Assembly: GCA_020439605.1 (NCBI GenBank)
Contig: JAGQSI010000017.1
Location: forward strand, 1 to 14,823
Direction: 5' to 3'
Length of the DNA: 14,823 bases
From: Acidimicrobiales bacterium
Lineage (GTDB): Bacteria > Actinomycetota > Acidimicrobiia > Acidimicrobiales > Iamiaceae
Shown here: piece after piece, positions 13,448 through 14,823 of the stretch
Numbering within the stretch: the first letter of the stretch is position 1
Layout of the letters: each line of letters opens with the position of its first letter
Program-made: the position numbers and the translations under genes
Notes under the pieces: generated by a model
The model's input: the letters and a program-made list of their open reading frames with translations, nothing else
Databases searched by the model: none
Told to the model about the DNA's origin: nothing

Positions 13448-14529
13448 CAGCTAACCCGGCCCAGCCGCATTGCCATGGCCAGTTGTCTTTGCCTCTCGCC
13501 GCTCAGTCGAGGGTCCGAGATGACCAAGGTGCCACCGGCGAGATCATGGAGACCTCTTGCGTCATCTCGAACTCGCATCATGATGAGGCTGATTGCAGCG
13601 AAAGGCCAAAGGACGGGGACATAGATGCTCAGTGCGAGGGTTAGGGCCCTGGCAAACGATCTGGGCGTGCTCGGAGCCTGCAAGTCTTTTCTGTTGACGA
13701 CTATGAGTCCGGCCTGCGAGTGACCTGGCGTGGCGCCTTTGGACGTGATCAGTCGTGTCTCGTTGATGACGAAAACAATGACCCAAGCCACTGAGGTGGC
13801 AAGGATCGCCCATGTCTGTGTGTTGTCCGAGGGGTCGTCGCTGGAAAGGGGAATGGACGCAGCCAAGGCCAGGATTGCGATTGCGCCAGCCAAGACCCTC
13901 GAGTTGTCCAGCCGCCGGAGCCGGGCACGGACTCGAACGTCAGCATCGCCAACCCGCCCTGCGGGGACAATGCGTGGCGGGCGAGCACCATCTGCAAAGC
14001 CTGCAAGGTCATGGGTGGAAACAACTCTTGTATAACGGCGTGGCACAACCATGGTGCTGGCGCTTCGGTCCGCTAGCCCTCGTCCCAATGGGTCTCCGAA
14101 GGCGCTCAGAGCCATGGCCACACATGTGAGAGTTGTTGCCGCCATGATTGTGACGCCTCCCGCTGCTGAGGCCACCACAGCCACAGCGAGCCCTCCCACT
14201 AGTCCCGCTGGCGGCAGGATCATCAGAAGCGACATCAGGGCGCAACGTCTAAGAGACGCTCCCCAAGTGGGTGTACCTAGGCGATCTAGCTCAACAACTC
14301 TCAGGCCGACCGCTCGTTTGCCGAGCGTTGCACCAAACAGAGCGGTAGAGATGGTCTCGTAAGCGCTCAGAGCCAGCCACACAACAAACATTGAGGTCCA
14401 GAACCTGTACTGGTCACCGAATGCGAGGAGCGTAACTGCGGCGAGAAAGAACTCGATGATCAGGTCAATAATGCGTGCGCCGACGCGCAGCGCCTTGTCT
14501 GCCACGGGCCCAACTGGGCGGGGTGGCAC
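13447..14529 (-). CDS. Membrane protein with two tandem RDD domains
   Basis: A 360-residue protein from GTG 14529. Repeat 1 (~15-165) has RVGARIIDLIIEFF (R19, D22), FGATLGKRAVGLRVVELDRLG (65-85) and GDPLGRGLADRSASTMVV (145-162). Repeat 2 (~200-340) has RLRRLDNSRVLAGA, SKGATPGHSQAGLIVV (263-278), a second helix pair and DDARGLHDLAGGTLVI (322-337). A Pro/Arg-rich linker (~165-200) joins them. RDD proteins are poorly understood; some are suggested to be transporters or membrane-stress proteins. The second copy is diverged. The frame stays open upstream of the GTG and would encode PAFPPYGWAP, a Pro/Tyr/Gly-rich lead common before RDD domains, back to a CTG at 14571 that overlaps the citrate synthase stop; the true start may therefore be earlier. 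The stop overlaps the rhomboid ATG by one base. Confidence 0.8.
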   Translation of the reverse strand: MPPRPVGPVADKALRVGARIIDLIIEFFLAAVTLLAFGDQYRFWTSMFVVWLALSAYETISTALFGATLGKRAVGLRVVELDRLGTPTWGASLRRCALMSLLMILPPAGLVGGLAVAVVASAAGGVTIMAATTLTCVAMALSAFGDPLGRGLADRSASTMVVPRRYTRVVSTHDLAGFADGARPPRIVPAGRVGDADVRVRARLRRLDNSRVLAGAIAILALAASIPLSSDDPSDNTQTWAILATSVAWVIVFVINETRLITSKGATPGHSQAGLIVVNRKDLQAPSTPRSFARALTLALSIYVPVLWPFAAISLIMMRVRDDARGLHDLAGGTLVISDPRLSGERQRQLAMAMRLGRVS

Positions 14530-14567
14530 AATTGGCGCCCACCCATACGGTGGAAAAGCCGGAGCTG

Positions 14568-14823
14568 TCAGCGCGCATCCATGGCGACGTAGTCGCGTGG
14601 GCCGTGGCCGGTGTAGAGCTGGCGAGGCCTGGCGATCTTCTGGTCCTGCTCAAGGAGTTCTTTCCAGTGTGCAAGCCAGCCAGCGGTACGGGGAATAGCG
14701 AACAGCACCGTGAACATCTCCACGGGGAAACCCATGGCCTGATAGATCAACCCGGAGTAGAAGTCCACGTTGGGGTAGAGCTTGCGGCTGATGAAGTAGT
14801 CATCTGCGAGGGCAACTTCTTCG
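14568..14823 (-). CDS. gltA: Citrate synthase, C-terminal 84 complete codons (N-terminus beyond window)
   Basis: The frame enters from the window edge and ends at TGA 14568-14570. The visible part contains [20 protein letters not shown], whose Asp is the catalytic aspartate of citrate synthase, then [20 protein letters not shown] (family substrate-binding Arg) and the tail [20 protein letters not shown]. The enzyme condenses acetyl-CoA and oxaloacetate at the entry of the citric acid cycle. The tail PRQLYTG..RDYV is typical of the bacterial hexameric (GltA) type. It is followed after 38 bases by the GTG of the RDD gene with no visible terminator, so it probably heads or belongs to the same transcript. 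Confidence 0.93.
   Translation of the reverse strand, partial: EEVALADDYFISRKLYPNVDFYSGLIYQAMGFPVEMFTVLFAIPRTAGWLAHWKELLEQDQKIARPRQLYTGHGPRDYVAMDAR

Overview
The window looks like two compositionally different pieces of DNA. Bases 1 to about 2,124 are extremely GC-rich (roughly 70-78% by eye, with almost every third codon position G or C). Bases 2,125 to 14,823 are moderately GC-rich (about 58-67%) with ordinary mixed third positions. The second part reads as an actinobacterium, possibly an Acidimicrobiia relative. Reasons are a FhaA-like FHA protein next to a LytR-CpsA-Psr (LCP) protein, an RNB ribonuclease of the DLDQA type, a GNAT/acyl-CoA-synthetase fusion, and TAnnnT promoter boxes 6-8 bases before start codons that suggest leaderless mRNAs. 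The lineage is inferred from family content only. The first part could come from a different very-high-GC bacterium (for example a myxobacterium-like genome). The change of composition falls inside one sulfatase reading frame, at its most conserved motif, so either an assembly chimera or a recombination junction is possible.

Layout. 1-1107 (minus): SUKH (SMI1/KNR4) protein with a helical-repeat half and an acidic tail that runs off the window. 1246-2550 (minus): sulfatase whose 5' and 3' parts differ in composition. 2551-2697: divergent control region with five GGTC sites on one DNA face. 2698-3405 (plus): M15 peptidase lipoprotein, convergent with the next unit. Then a minus-strand unit in transcription order: RNB ribonuclease (6919-5507), a 36-residue ORF resembling a cut-off antibiotic-biosynthesis-monooxygenase domain (5455-5345), FHA protein (5330-4452) and LCP protein (4455-3412). 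Divergent from it on the plus strand are the 866-residue GNAT/acyl-CoA-synthetase fusion (6958-9558) and a PIG3-like quinone oxidoreductase (9619-10602). The right end is a second minus-strand unit: citrate synthase (runs off the window at 14823), a double-RDD membrane protein, a rhomboid protease and an OafA-like acyltransferase with an SGNH domain. Its genes abut or overlap by a few bases.

How the genes may work together. Much of the window concerns the cell envelope: trimming of peptidoglycan peptides (M15), attachment of glycopolymers (LCP) probably next to a phosphothreonine-sensing FHA partner, intramembrane proteolysis (rhomboid) and O-acylation of surface glycans (OafA/SGNH). The GNAT fusion is probably a protein lysine acetyltransferase acting on central metabolism. 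No RNA gene, CRISPR array, insertion sequence or complete defence system is visible. No stretch longer than 300 bases lacks a gene.
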